Shown: positions 1 to 13,191, counted from the first letter of the stretch. The stretch: DNA of 64,000 nt from Stenopsyche tienmushanensis (GCA_008973525.1 WACJ01000039.1:248001-312000), one strand, 5' to 3'. Translations and numbers: made by a program. Notes: generated by a model not told the origin, from the letters alone.

Positions 1-49
1 ATTAGAACTATATATATAAGTATATAATAATATAATTTATTAAACGTAA

Positions 50-340
50 GGATATTGGCTTGATGCTTATTGGTTGAACGTCTGGAAGTCTCAGCTTGAA
101 GTACATAGCACTAGGAAACAAATTGAAATCTGTAAGTCCTAGTTTATATACATAGCAAATACAAAGGAAGAGTTAAACTAAACAGTATACAAAATAATTT
201 TATTTAAAAACTAGAATTAACAAGATACACAAAAAGTAAAGATTATATTATTTTCAATTGAATATAATTCCGATTCTTGTTCCGACAAAAATAACGGTTT
301 TATCGGTTATCAGTTTTTGGCTCAGTTTCGGTTCGAAACC
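50..340. repeat. Unclassified dispersed repeat, copy 1
   Basis: This segment shares an ordered series of blocks with 9595-9960: 'CTTGATGCTTATTGGTTGAA', then 'AGTACATAGCACTAGGAA', then 'TTCCGACAAAAATAACGG' followed by TTTTATCGGTTATC. The order and spacing are kept, so this is one repeat family rather than chance matches. No protein motif is recognisable in either copy, and I see no clear terminal inverted repeats or poly-A tail. Class unknown. Confidence 0.6.
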
Positions 341-3300
341 CTAAATCTAATGACATTAAATCACAATTTAAAAAACACTTATATTATTCTTCCCATTCAA
401 TTTTACGTTAAAAAAATAACTAGAATTAATTTGAATCATTTTCACTCAAAGATTACTTCTTTAGAGATCTAAAAATGTTTAAAGACTATGTCTTTTAAAT
501 AAATTTGGCACAATTATTGACCTACAAATTTCATTGATTTTTAACACAAAATTCTCATTTAATTAAGATGAAATCAAGAAAAGTTACTCATTACGCTCTT
601 AAATTAATCCGAACAGAATATCATCCAAATAGCTTATATCATTCACGCGTTGTATCCGATGTTTTATTGCTGTTCTTCTTTTGTCGGTGCTTTTTTTTCC
701 TCCAGCACCGAATGTCACTAAAAGTAGATTTTCATCTGATGGATGCGGTTCGTCTTAGAAACGCGGTTAATTGATCTAAGACTAATGACACGGAAGATAA
801 TCGATCAACGGGAAAATTGGCTTTATCTAGGAACTTCCCAATGTCTTCTTGAGGGGCTGTCTCCCCCAGTGCTGCTGATATCGCCGGCGTCTGATGTTAT
901 CTTCCCGGCTACCACCTTCGTGCCCCATTCTGCCTCCTCCTCTTGTACATTCGGAATCGACCGATTTGAATCGAATTACAATTTTGAATCTCTGAACCGT
1001 AATCGTGTGTCAACGGAGAGACAATGAGAAATGGCCTTTACGTGTTGAGGAATGCGCGTATATACGTTCGTGTTTTCGCCATTTTTTTCTCTTTTTGCTT
1101 TCCTATTTCCTCCGTTCGTTTAATTAAAATTAGAATTGAGCGCTTTAGAAGCCAGAGCAATATCTTCAAGAATAAGCTTTGTCTTAAATGGCAACTATAC
1201 GACCAGTGGGTCCTTATTTACGGTCGTGAGACGTAGACGCAGATTGACTGAACAGACGAGGTCGAGAACCATAAGATTTGGTTTTGTAAACTAGACAATT
1301 TTAACAGATCTGATTAATTTAACAGCCACGACTATTTTCATTGATTTTGCTGTGAGTTACAATGATTTCAGCTTGTGTTTCAAATTTTCAAAAGAAGTAA
1401 TAAAGCCTCCGAATTTATTTCTTGATTTGTCCTTATAGATTGGGGAAATCTATTATCATAACGAATTATGATCCTTTTTATCAAACTTGAACTTTTTTAA
1501 AAATGTTTTTATCAAACCAAAGGCTAATTACTATTTATTTCTAGCTTTCTTGCGACGAACATCTTAAATTCAATTTGACATAGAAAATTTGTGGATAATT
1601 TATTTGAAGTTTGATGTGAAGTTAACACAATTTTGTCGGGCTATTTTATATAATATTGCCATTTTTTTTTAATTCTCACTAAAATATGCATAACTTTCGA
1701 ATTTTCAAAAATCTTATTTTTTTTATTTGTATTCACCAATATTTGCAGATTACACCCATAGCCACAAAAAAAACAACATAAACATAAAACACAAAAAATA
1801 TGTTGTAAAAATTCCTATTATTACAAATTTACTAATTCTACAATGTTCTTGCGATCTGATTTAATAATGATTTAAGCAAACCATAATCATATGTAAATGT
1901 TATTCCCAAGCTACTATTTCATATGTAATGTTTTCCTAAATTTCTTCAGAATGTATATAATAATTCATCATTTATTGGCTATATTAAGTTAATATAAATA
2001 GAATTCAGTTTATTGCGTATATAAAACTCACCACCACCAGTTATATGGCATTGAACAGCATTTTTTCCTGACCATTCATTTTTGACTCTTTTATTTCAGC
2101 CTGCATGTCTCCAAAATTATTTATTGCATTTCATATATTAACACTTTAGAGTCCGAATGCCAAATTCGGGCATTCAATACTAAATCTCGCCCAAAGGGCG
2201 GGCGATTATGCAAGAAATTCATGAATCTCTACTTCTTTCGTAAAATTGATATAATTCTTAAACCAGCCAATATATTAAAATAAAATTTCATTGGTAGCTA
2301 TAAAAGAGTTTAATGCATTGATCTATTTAAATAAAATAGTGATTTTCGATCTGGGGCGCGTGTACCAGCGTGATAAAATGCATAAAGTTATTATTTTTGG
2401 CTTGAATTGTATCAACAGGCATATATTAAATGGCACGTAAACACACTACATAAGGACTATATAAAGTAATTAATTTGTTCTATATAATACGAGTAATTAT
2501 ATTTGAATTCCGTATTTAAACGTATTTTATAAAGTATTTGTATTAAAAAATCTATGACGTATTTATAATTTTTTTTCATACAATTTGCAGCATTTTGCCA
2601 AAGAATGATATTTATATATTTTTTATATGATTAAAATATTGACACATGTGTGTACTATCATCCATAGAAAGATAATTTAATCTATATCAAGTTAGTATAC
2701 ATTTTTTTTCATGTTAAAGTTACGTCATCCTCATTACGCGTAAACGCGTGCCCGGACTATTATGTGTTAATGTTCCCAATTTAGCCCCACCTTTCCTACC
2801 AATTGATAACCTGATTCATTATTATTCTTAAATAATATAGTTTAAACGTATCTATCATTGTTTGATCCATGAGCTGTATGAAGCAGGTAATATTGGTGGG
2901 ATATTTTTCATTATCGACAAAAATCTTTGAAATATTGAATTTTTAAAAATTTGCGAAATAGTGAAATATGCGAAAACATTTCTATTTATAAATATTATAG
3001 AAACTATAATAAAAGCTATTTATTTTGATCAAATAAATTAAAATTTGGATTAGATCCATTCCGAGTACCATTACTTGAAAATCATAGATCTATGACATAA
3101 AAAAATATTTTTAAATGTGAATTTGAGTATCAAAAATATTTCAAAAGTCTATCATTTTTTGTAATGTAGTACTTCTAAGATGTTCTATTACAAACTGTAT
3201 CTTATCTGTAACTCGAAAAAATTACGTCAGGTACTTCAATATATCCTTTTCATAAAAATATGATTTATTATCCTTATACTTGAAAAGCTACAATCTTGTA

Positions 3301-5155
3301 TTGGACATTGACTTTCATGCTTGAGAATAAATATATGGAGTGCTAAAGATATTTTTAAGAATACCCTTAATTAGAAATATTCAAGTCTTTTATTATTTTT
3401 AGATCATTTTTATTTGGGGGGGGCGTTCCCACGGAAGCATAAACAACGCTATTACTGCGCAAATCGAACACAATTCTTATGGAGAATAATAAATTTCACA
3501 AGTGGCAAATTTAAAATAAAATCACCCTGGAACCGATATATTTTACCGCCTTTCGTTTCGAATCGCTATTTTAATGAGGTCAGCGATGGCCATTAGGCGT
3601 TCAAATAACGTTAACCCTTCGATGCTTTCAAGGGTCAAGCCCAGGGTCAGCACGGTAACCATTTGTTGCTATCAAATAGGGCACATTCGCTCGAAGATTT
3701 GGCCGAAATTAAATTTAACCTGAGTGGGGACAGAAAGGGTAAGGACGACGACGAAAATTTTAAGCACGTAAGATTATATGACGAATCCGAGACCAAAAAT
3801 TTAAATATTTAAAACCCCCCCTCAATTGAAGAGGTTTTATAAGAAATCAATTACGTCGATAATTTTGTCGAAATTTGGCTAAATATTTCGGAGCGAGATG
3901 TGAAATTTCTATGGAAATAGTTTTGGGGATTTGTTCAGAAGTAATTTTTGAATCAAATATTGTAATATCCTTTGAGGATGACAATCACCTGTCTGTACCG
4001 ACGCGCCGTTACAAAAGCGTTAGGGTCCATCCCCAAAGTGGCGTCCAGAATCTCATCTTTTGTCCGTAATCCAATCTTATTTATTATTCCATAGTTATCG
4101 TTGTGCTTAAGACAATTTCCTTTTTGGAGATCGTTCTGAGATATTAGTATTCCGACGGGTCGATCAGCTAGTCGAGTTTCGCGGAATTATGTAAATGCCA
4201 TTCGGATGTTCAATAACAAGCAGTCGGAGGACTAAAGGGAATATTGAAACAATAAATCCTACCCGGGAGGACCTTTATTGTTAATTTATCTATATTTTTG
4301 ACCATTTTAATCAATCTGGTATAGACGATTGGACAAAGGATTTTCGTAATACTGCAACGCACTCGCGCAACTGAATTTTTAATACAATAGGGAATTTAAG
4401 TCTAATTATAGATAAAGGAATTACTGAGGATCAGATATGAGGAAATGTCCTTGGTGAATTGGGACAATATTAATAATGGAACGAAGGAGTTATGTGTCCT
4501 TTTAAAGGTATCTTAGTTGTATCTTATCACATACATGAACAAAGGATTCTATTATATTATATGTTATATCAAGATAACTAAAGGCCTTTAATCATATATA
4601 AATACAATACAAAAAGGCAATAAACACATCCCAAATCATAAATATGTCAATATACATATTCCTTAAATTCTGGAAATTGGACATATTTGTGTTTATGATA
4701 GATGAATGCAATCCTAGTTTAAATTTTCCTAGTTCTGAAAAATTACATAATAAAATGATTTGATGAAAGTCAATTAAAGCTCTCTTTGAAGAACAGATTT
4801 ACAATAATTTTAAAAAGTTATCAAGAAATCCCCCCCTCACACGTTTTTTTTTACCTACTAGGAAAAAAGAATGTGACTTCAACCATACTATTTTTATTAT
4901 CTCTATGAGGCCGTGTCATATATCTTAGCAATTACGCACGCAAAGGATCCGCCATTAGTCCCCAATCAAACCACGTGATTCGTGAAATGAGCGATTTCGC
5001 CCCTAACCTTTTAACCGTCAGAAAATTTAGATAAATTAAATTGATAGATCAGGACTGTCATAACACAATGATTTTTTTAAAAATATTATACACACACATT
5101 ATTAAAATTGATTGATTAATTTAGGGTAATCTCAATTCAATAGTAATACTATTAA
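341..5155. other. Intergenic or intronic DNA with two higher-GC blocks
   Basis: Mostly AT-rich sequence with homopolymer runs and stops in all frames. Two stretches (about 740-1260 and 3410-4290) are richer in GC and contain short open frames of up to 94 codons, but none resembles a known protein. No repeat or RNA gene is recognised. The GC blocks could be conserved regulatory DNA or isolated exons; nothing seen decides this. Confidence 0.5.
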
Positions 5156-5437
5156 CCTTTTGAGGAGTGAGCAAATTTAAAATGAAGTCGTTGATGCCAT
5201 AATCGCTTTACACCGATTACTTTCTGTTAGCTTCTGTTAGAAATCATTATTAGTCGATAAATTTGGGTTAACGATCTATACAATCGTGCGATGTATGCGA
5301 GAAAGCTCTCCGTCTCTGTCACCCGAACTGCGCTACGTTCTCTCTCTGTCTCTGTCTGTCTCCGAGCTCAATGTACAAGAATGCTCTTTCTGTGTGAAAA
5401 GGGGAGCACAGGCCCTGGGCTCGTACTCCTTTAGAGG
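5156..5437. mobile_element. TTAA-flanked piggyBac-type MITE, copy A
   Basis: A 282-bp segment bounded by TTAA at 5152-5155 and 5438-5441. Its ends are imperfect inverted repeats: CCTTTTGAGGAGTGAG on the left, and CCTCTAAAGGAGTACGAG reading inward from the right. TTAA duplication and CC-starting termini are piggyBac hallmarks. There is no coding capacity. The centre contains 'GGGTTAACGATCTATACAAT' and a CT-rich stretch. Related copies lie at 17939-18258, about 33830-34972, 60137-60398 and in part at about 54905-55105. This copy preserves the uninterrupted GATCTATACAATC site where copy C carries a hAT insertion. Confidence 0.75.
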
Positions 5438-5441
5438 TTAA

Positions 5442-7364
5442 GAACAGTATTTTTACTGAGTCGCTGTGTTGTGGTTAAATTATTTTCATCCCCTGACATA
5501 CATATTTATCGTTTAAAAGCATATTATCAAATTCTTCTTACCAATATGTATCAATAATGAAAATTATTTGAATATTTCAAATAACACTTTTATTAAAATT
5601 GTTAAATTTGTGAGACTTGTGGTAAAAAATACATTTTTTGACTCGCAAATTTCTAAAACGCAAATCAAACAATTAGATAAGAATTTCTTCATCACTGTCA
5701 ATTTCTTCATTTTGTATGATAATTCCAATTTTTTATGTTATAAAAGTATAATAAAATTGTATTTAAATATACACCCCATTTATTACAAGCGTGACCCTAC
5801 GGTCACGAATCTTTTTTCTCGTCCAATTTTTTCCAATGCCGTTGAAATTCAGTAAAATCTTCAACGTATTTACGTTTTATACATTTTTCGCCATTATATC
5901 GACTTCCAATTGTTGGATATGTTTGCATAATTCAATCATTGCGGTTATTCTATTCCGTTCTTAGCTTAGATACTGTGCCAAGAATTGACTTCGGAATGGT
6001 TCCGACCGCAGTGACACTTTTCGTATTGTTTTTATTTTCATTTTTATTAAGGCCATTCACGCCAGAGTATTACTATTATTGTCAGTATTAAGATCGTCCT
6101 TTTCCCAAACTATGGATGTTTACGAACTTTTTTTTCCATTAACAGACTTTCGCCAGCGCTGTAAACAGAAGGGTGCATTAACTCATTCTGCGGGTAGAAA
6201 GTTTTTAGAGCTAGAGTTGCAGGTCCTCGACGGTATGGGGTAGTCTCAAAAAAAAGAGGGGAGACAGGGTGTGAATAAAGTGGGTGGACCGGGGTGATGA
6301 AAGTGTACAGGATGAGGACGGAAACCCTACATTTTTTTTAGAGGAGGGAAATAACAACGTATCGGTATTGAATACCAAACATTTCGTCCCGGAAAAGGAC
6401 TTATGCCTTCTATATACGGAATTTAAACGGCTATCGGTTTTTGGTTCTGTATTTCAAACAATGAATTCTAATAACGCTTGTTCGATACGATTTCTCCTCG
6501 AGAAATTTACACGAATAAAGTTGCGAATTTTCTTACATCGATGTTTAACACATTCGAATATTTTAAATGGAAAATATATCTCAATCAGGAAGATTTGTTT
6601 CGCTTTAAATGTAATACATTCCAGTTGATATAAACACTTATTCCGGCATTACAATTGTATCTGTGTTCTCGATAAAAAAAAAAATAATTTACATTCCACA
6701 CAGAAGCAAAAGAGTCTTTGATTAATGAATCTTGTCATAAAACCTACTACGGACGAGATTGAATAAAATTTATGGTCAGATCTCGAGACATGGGCAGCAT
6801 TCATGATATATTAACATGAATGTGAAATAGCCATTATAAATGTAAAATAATAACGTCCAAGGATATTTGTGTCATGCCATTAAATAAACTAAAAAGATAT
6901 ACAGTCAAAATTGAGTCTCCTTTATGAGACAATCAAGAATAAATATTAAAACTTCCATTCTCCCACATTTATTAATTTTCGAAACCTGAATAACCTACAA
7001 TGCAGCTTTTTTGTCTACACGTAATTTACACTAATAACTATGAAATAAACATCGTCTACTTTCGATACAAGATGGCTAGAGATTCGATAGACGTGGCTAA
7101 AATTTTAGTTATATAAGCAGCTTTAACATAGTTTCAGGCTTGTAGATATAAGAAATTAATCTAATATTTATTTACAAATTTAAAAAAAAAACCGTTTTGC
7201 TAATATACAATATCAAAACAACACCATTTTTAATGCTTCTGGATTAAGGGTTCATCTCACTTGGACAACCCAAAAAATAATATAATTAAATGAATATTTT
7301 TAGAATTTATTATGTCACTCTAATATAATATTAAAAAAACAAGTTCGTATTTAAAAAATATATA
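5442..7364. other. Intergenic or intronic DNA, no gene recognised
   Basis: AT-rich, with a somewhat GC-richer part at about 5980-6640 that contains a 114-codon open frame at 6284-6628 on the plus strand. That frame has no recognisable domain and lacks a convincing composition difference from its surroundings, so I do not call it a gene. Confidence 0.5.
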
Positions 7365-7506
7365 CACTTGGGTCTGTTTTTATGCGATAGTTCCACGAGG
7401 AGTCGCATAAAAAAATCGACTTGAACTACATAGAAAATTGAGAGATAGGTTCCATTATTTTTGAAAATCGCATAACTTCAAAATCGCATAAAAACAGACC
7501 CAAGTG
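7365..7506. mobile_element. Short MITE with perfect 24-bp inverted ends
   Basis: A 142-bp element whose first 24 and last 24 bases are exact reverse complements, beginning CACTTGGGTCTGTTTTTATG and continuing CGAT. It is flanked by TATA on both sides, consistent with a TA target duplication of the Tc1/mariner type. The interior repeats the 'CGCATAAAAA' motif in both orientations, so the whole element can fold into a hairpin. A diverged relative lies at about 41213-41795. It is non-coding. The perfect ends suggest a relatively recent insertion. Confidence 0.85.
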
Positions 7507-9594
7507 TATATTATATCGTTCTTAAAACAACTAAATGCCACGTCGAAAAAGATGCAAGTCCACAGCATTCATCATTTTTTTTGTCATAATTCATCATTCA
7601 TCACAAAATGGCGCTGATTCGAAAAAAGTTTGGAAAAAAACACATTTTTTGGGGGAATTTTTCAATGTAAACCTAATTTTGCAAACCATCATAACCATAC
7701 ACTTAATATATTCTATCATGGATGCCGGTGGATAGCCTTAATAATTAGATACATTTTTTATCAATTTATTAGTTAGTTAGTTAGAAGCACTTCGTACAGA
7801 GCTATTTCTTTTTGTGCCCTTACTATCCACTTGCTTATTCGCCTATTTTAAACCTATGTTAACAGTTTTTTGACTTAATTTGCTTCCTTAAAAGAGCAAA
7901 GATAAGAAAAGTCCTTAACAGGGACCTCTGACTTGCAAACAAAAGCAGGTATAGGGGCAAATCTGCAACTGCAGCAGTCATAGAGCCGTTGGAGCGCAAT
8001 CTGGATGGAGTGATTGTTTCGAGCGCATTTCGCGAATTAGCTGTAAAGCATTGAAATAATCAGAATTTCTTCACCAAAATTATGGACGACATTCTTAGAG
8101 ATATGTACTTTCGAAAAATGAAATTTAAAAAAAAAAATCATCCATACAATTCTTTGTCATGGAACGATGTAAAACTGTCGCGGGCAATAAAACCCGAAAA
8201 TTTTCACAATGTAATGAAAACAACAATGCTTTATTTACGCTGAACGTGAATGACGTTCAAATGTGACACTATGAGAGAGAAATATTTCATTACAGCGATC
8301 AAGTTATGAATTTATGGTTTCAAATATTTGATGTTATTGCAAGCAAGATTTGTGATGACTCCACATGAGGATTCATTGCGGAGACGGATTTGATGCTTGT
8401 AATTTAGATCTTGTGTGCCAAGTTTGTATTTGATGAATATACATGTAAGTCGAGCTTTAATATTTTAATTCGGATAATTTGATGAGTCGGTTTTAAAGAT
8501 TGCATCGTCCGGAAAATTCACCATGATGTGAAGAATTTTTATTGCCGAACAAACAAGAAATAGCGAGTAAGACGATGGAAATTCAAAAGTTTTCATGTTA
8601 CCTTGGAGACCTTTGAAAACGTTTCTGATTGAAAATAAATATATTTTTATGAGCATTGTACGCCAGCAGACGTATAAAATCAATAGAATGGTTTTGTATA
8701 CGCAAAATCGAAATATACGATTTGGATGGAAAAATATTTTTTGCATAACATAGTTTAATGCGAGAAATAATTTTTGCTTGAACAGTTTTATACAGGTCTT
8801 AGCATAACTAAATTGTTAGAATAATCCACATTAAAAGAGATCGTTCCTTCATGCATACAATGTAAGAGAATAAGGATCATAGCGAGAGTAATTCAGCGAA
8901 CCGGAATTCGCCGGGACAGGTACTCGCAGGAACCGAGGTTTACGGGAACCGGAAACCATAAAAACAAGAAACTCAGGATCTGTATGACTAAGAGAACAAA
9001 GCCAAGTGGAAGTTATGTAAAACGGTTAATAAGGAAATTTTATCTGACGTAATTTGGAAAGTGCACTTGTGTGAAGGATGTAGATTCAAGAAAGCTCTCC
9101 TAGAACTAGACTATTCAAACATTTCTATGCGTCGAAACATCAACAAAACTTATCTGCATATCTTCAAGGAAAATATCTCGAAATGGATACCAACACTATT
9201 AAACTTAACAAAAGCTCAAACCTATGAAGTAAAACTCAAACCCCAGAGCTTATAAATTTATTAATATTATAAAACATCGCTCAAAGTACATTGGGTTAGT
9301 TCTCGGACTAATTATTTAAGTTTGCCTTCAAATTCCAACTATGTAATAAATTGTCACCGTACCGATTGTCCTAATCTAAATACATCATGATTTCATCATA
9401 CTTAACACACTTTAGTCGGGCGCTGCATACCGCATTTATCAAGGACTTAATTATATACCACATGCATCAAAATACTGATATATAAAAATCGCTATAACTT
9501 CAAAACTATCAAATATTTCTAAGTGAAATTTTGATTATACATTTATCACAAATAACTGCATCAGATGGACATATTTAACAGGGTTTTGAACCGT
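7507..9594. other. AT-rich DNA, nothing recognised
   Basis: No repeat, RNA gene or protein-like frame can be supported. Open frames of up to 93 codons (for example 8465-8746, minus strand) have the composition of random AT-rich DNA. Confidence 0.5.
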
Positions 9595-9960
9595 TATGTT
9601 TGTCCGTTATATGACTTGATGCTTATTTGTTGAAAGTTTGGAAGTATCATCTTGGAGTACATAACACTAGGAATCAAATTGAAATTTGAGAGATCTGGCC
9701 TAGTTTCATATCAAATATATACGAATATATATTATCAAATACATAAGATTATAAGCTGGAATTTGAGTTGATAACGTGAATATAATCAAACATATTCTGC
9801 ATAATATTATATCAATAAAAAAATCAAACAAACTCTCTTGAACGTAAGTCGTGTATTTTCAATTAATTTTGATTTCAATACCGATTTTCGAATCAGTTCA
9901 GTTCCGGTTTTCATTCCGACAAAAATAACGGTTTTATCGGTTATCTGGTATTTACTTGTT
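9595..9960. repeat. Unclassified dispersed repeat, copy 2
   Basis: Second copy of the family at 50-340, in the same orientation, with shared blocks 'ACTTGATGCTTATTTGTTGA', 'AGTACATAACACTAGGAA' and 'TTCCGACAAAAATAACGG'. It ends about 100 bp before a solo LTR. No coding content. Confidence 0.6.
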
Positions 9961-10058
9961 TTAAGCTTTACTCAAAATATAAGCTACTTGGAAACGATTC
10001 AATTAAGTTTGAATGAAAGAATATGTCCCGACGAAAGTGTGTTAAGAATTAAATATTG

Positions 10059-10524
10059 TGTAATGTTGAGATGGGGGCGCTCTCGGGGACAGAGTCCCCG
10101 AGCGGCTCCCCGCCCCCACGTGCTCGTCGGGATGACCGCACTAGCGCACGGGTCCGTTCTTCTATCGGACCGTGATGTGTCTGGACGAATAGATGGGAAT
10201 ACGAAGGGCATCGAATAGAAAGACTCTTCTCTAAATAGCTATTTATTCCACACGAGATGGAGAGAGAAAGAGATCTGGCTGCAGGAGGGACGACCTTCCG
10301 CAGCCAAGGCTAACCGACGACTCTCCCGACTCCCGCTTTCTGCGCGTCACTACCCAACTGGCAACGGTGCACCCGCAAGAACCGATCGGTTGGTATGTAG
10401 GTGTAGTGTCTCCGCAGGGCCACAAGAGATGGCGCTGTTAAAATAACACACTGCACCTGAAGAGAGATGGAAGATTTCTGTTAACAGCGTTATTGCGTGG
10501 GGATGGTAAATCGCCTACACTACA
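10059..10524 (-). mobile_element. Solo LTR, family A, copy 1 (most complete)
   Basis: A 466-bp GC-rich block read on the minus strand as an LTR. It begins TGTAGTGTAGGCGATTTACC, carries an AATAAA polyadenylation signal about two-thirds of the way along (within GTGTGGAATAAATAGC), and ends CAACATTACA, so it has TG...CA ends. No gag-pol sequence lies next to it, so it is a solo LTR left by recombination. Flanking 4-5 bp do not match clearly, so the target duplication has decayed. Four other copies are at 31803-32150, 34178-34499, 44379-44789 and 47088-47537. The superfamily (Ty3/gypsy or BEL/Pao) cannot be set from an LTR alone. Open frames on both strands here are a by-product of GC content. Confidence 0.8.
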
Positions 10525-12165
10525 AGATGTTTAATATTTGATTAATAAATTTAAATTGCTAAGTTATAATTATAGTATAAAAATAATGACACTTTTACTG
10601 CTCAATAATTTATTCTTTTCTTCCTAATTAATCCTGTATAAATAATATAATCCTATTTTAACCGTATGTGGAAGACATTTCAAAATCACTACATATAAAT
10701 CCGTCAACTCTATGAAAATCTCCTATGGAGATTTTGTTACATCCGATAACAGATACAGAGCTTCAAAATTGCATAAATAAATTTAAAGGATATCTGTCAA
10801 CAATACGTCCAATAGCTAACTGTGTGACCCTAAATATATCGATATAATTCATGTATTATTTTACACATTTTTCATCATAAATTTAAGCATAATATCGATA
10901 ATAGTATCTGAAATATCAATAAAATATATTATATAATATCCTTATGTTAATTTAGAACATTTAAATGATGTTTTTTACTACAAATTTTATATTAAACAGT
11001 CCATATAAACTATGAAAGTAAAAGTATTATATGATTAAATATCGAAAGTCGGATTTGCATGTGTCACATCAAGTTCAACCTTTCTCAAAAAAGTTTTTTA
11101 CAAATTTATTACCATATTCTCTTCGATTCTCGCTCTTCAAATCGTCAACATCACAGTATTACGTTTCCCTAAACTGTTTAACATTTAAAAAATTCAAAAT
11201 TTTAATATAACGTGCGAATTCAATTTAAATCTTTAAATTTAACCTAACGCCTGCCCTGTGGTTCAATTTTGATAACAGAAATTCCATCATTTATGATTTT
11301 TATAATATACACTACATTCTGAGATATTTGCATAATGTTCAGTATGAATTATATTGAATCCAAAATGTATTGATATCAATTTATTCGTTCTAGATTATTT
11401 TCTTAAATAATATCCTATGGGTTTTCCCAAAAGATCCTTTTTTACTAAAAATCATAATCGTAATATTTACAAGCAAAAGCTTTATTTTTGTTATTCGAAG
11501 CTTATGAATATTTTACTTCAAATTTAATATAATCAATTTTAATACCAAAAGTTATCGATACTTTGTGAAAATTTTCAAACAAACGAATTTAATTGTGTGC
11601 TTGTTTGCTCATGGTAATATTCATATCGAAACTTTAGCATTTGATACACTTTATACTTAATATCCCAAAAATCTTGCTAGAGATTGCTACCAAAAATAAA
11701 TTATTGATGATCGATACCGAATATCAAAAAATGTCAGAAGTCAAACTGATAAACTGAAATCTTGCTTTTTCTGATAATTGTATCTTTAGATCTATGAAGC
11801 ATACTCTAAGACAGGGGTACAATAAATCTCCATACTCATCTTTAGTTGTTTCAAGAAAGCTTTTGAATTGTCAATGATTCAAAGCACTCCTGTGAATGAA
11901 ATTTACTTTGGTATTATAATAGACATTATTAAATTTGCACCCAAAACTTTTCACACAAAGTCTTCTTAGGATTGCAATAAATGAGAATTTCTGAGAAATC
12001 TATGAATACACAAGCATTTGGTTACCTCAAATAATACATTCAAATTCCCTTCATTACAAATCAACTACCTAGAAGTCTTATAATAAATCACAATAGAATA
12101 ACAGGAGGATCATTTTCTTGAATTCATAACCAAATCAATTTTTATGATATATTATATTTCTTATA
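10525..12165. other. AT-rich DNA, nothing recognised
   Basis: No gene or repeat family is supported. A 9-bp perfect palindrome with a 3-base loop (AAAATCTCC / GGAGATTTT, 10715-10735) is the only small structure noticed. Confidence 0.5.
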
Positions 12166-13191
12166 TAGTAGAACCTCGATTATCTAGACTAATTGCGAAT
12201 GAAAACAGTCCAAATAATGTAAGCCCGGATAATCGAAAATAATCATAAATTACAGGGAAAGTATGAATAAATTTTATTTGTTTAGATTTACATATCGATG
12301 ATCGATTTTGGCTTTAAGCTAGCTCTTCTTTTTGAAGTTATCGAATCCCGAATACACTTGAAATCCAGGATCATTTACATTCACAATTTAACCACTCGGT
12401 TACATCTTCTACATCATATAGAAAATTATGCTATTGCTTCAAAGTTGACACATCTAAAGAATTCCTACTATAATCTTTTAAATTTATTTTCTTGTGGAAG
12501 CTAATAACTATGTTTCTTCGTCATTTTCATCTGCTAGTAATAATCGTCTGTGGAGTTTTGATATTTTTTCTCTTCTGGTATGGACTGTATTTCATACCAT
12601 CGTTTAAAAGCTTCACCATTCATCTAAGCTTTTTTCTGATAATTATATTCAACCTGAAAACTTCATCAGATTTCACGTCTTGATGCTAAAGATTTGTTGG
12701 GTAGTATTTTTCCAATTTAAACCGGTATCATCAGCATTGTATATAAATTCTTCATCGAATCCTTCATTCTCCATACATAGCTTCAATGTGTTTGCAGAAG
12801 GTATGTTAGCAGAAAGCTTTTTCCCATGAATTTCAAGTTTCCTGATACCATGTCTTCCTTTGAATTTTTCAACCCAGCCTAAACTTGCTTTGAAAATGGA
12901 ATCTCCATTTAATTTCGTATTGAAAAATATTGCTTTTTCACACAATAATGGACCAAATATTGGCTATCCAGTTGATCGTCTTTGTATGAACCACATAAAA
13001 ATACACTCTTCAACTTCTGTATTTCCTATTTTTTTCATAACTTTTCGCCCTGAACTTCCATCTTTTGATATTAAACAATTAGAAAACTTCGTAATATGCA
13101 ATCCATCACTACGCGAGTAAAGTGCAAATCTGCAGATTATACGTATTTTTTTATTTTATTTTGAACAATCCGGATAATCGAGATTCCGCTG
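12166..13191 (-). mobile_element. pogo/Tigger-like DNA transposon, inactive
   Basis: A 1026-bp element with inverted ends: AGTAGAACCTCGATTATC just inside the left end, and CAGCGGAATCTCGATTATCC reading inward from the right end. TA dinucleotides flank it, as expected for pogo. The transposase remnant is on the minus strand (see 12673-13100). The element is shorter than an autonomous Tigger (usually over 2 kb) and its C-terminal half is scrambled, so it is an internally deleted, dead copy. A second member with related termini is at 62584. Confidence 0.85.
12673..13100 (-). pseudogene. pogo/Tigger (jerky-type) transposase remnant
   Basis: Minus-strand frame spanning the CENP-B-type helix-turn-helix and the first catalytic region. 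Upstream of the open part (about 12945-13100) the reading gives EVEECIFMWFIQRRSTG, then a TAG stop, then PIFGPLLCEKAIF, which fits the HTH domain of jerky/Tigger proteins. The open frame at 12673-12945 continues with WVEKFKGRHGIRKLEIHGKK and ends in FIYNADDTGLNWK, the 'NADETGL' catalytic block that supplies the first aspartate of the DDE/DDD triad. The remaining catalytic residues are missing, and the frame carries at least one stop. In family terms it would cut and paste the element at TA sites; this copy cannot. Confidence 0.85.

Noticed and set aside
10059..10524. Several open frames on both strands (up to 126 codons starting at 9838)
   Set aside because: They run through GC-rich LTR sequence, differ between LTR copies, and have no protein motif; they are by-products of base composition.
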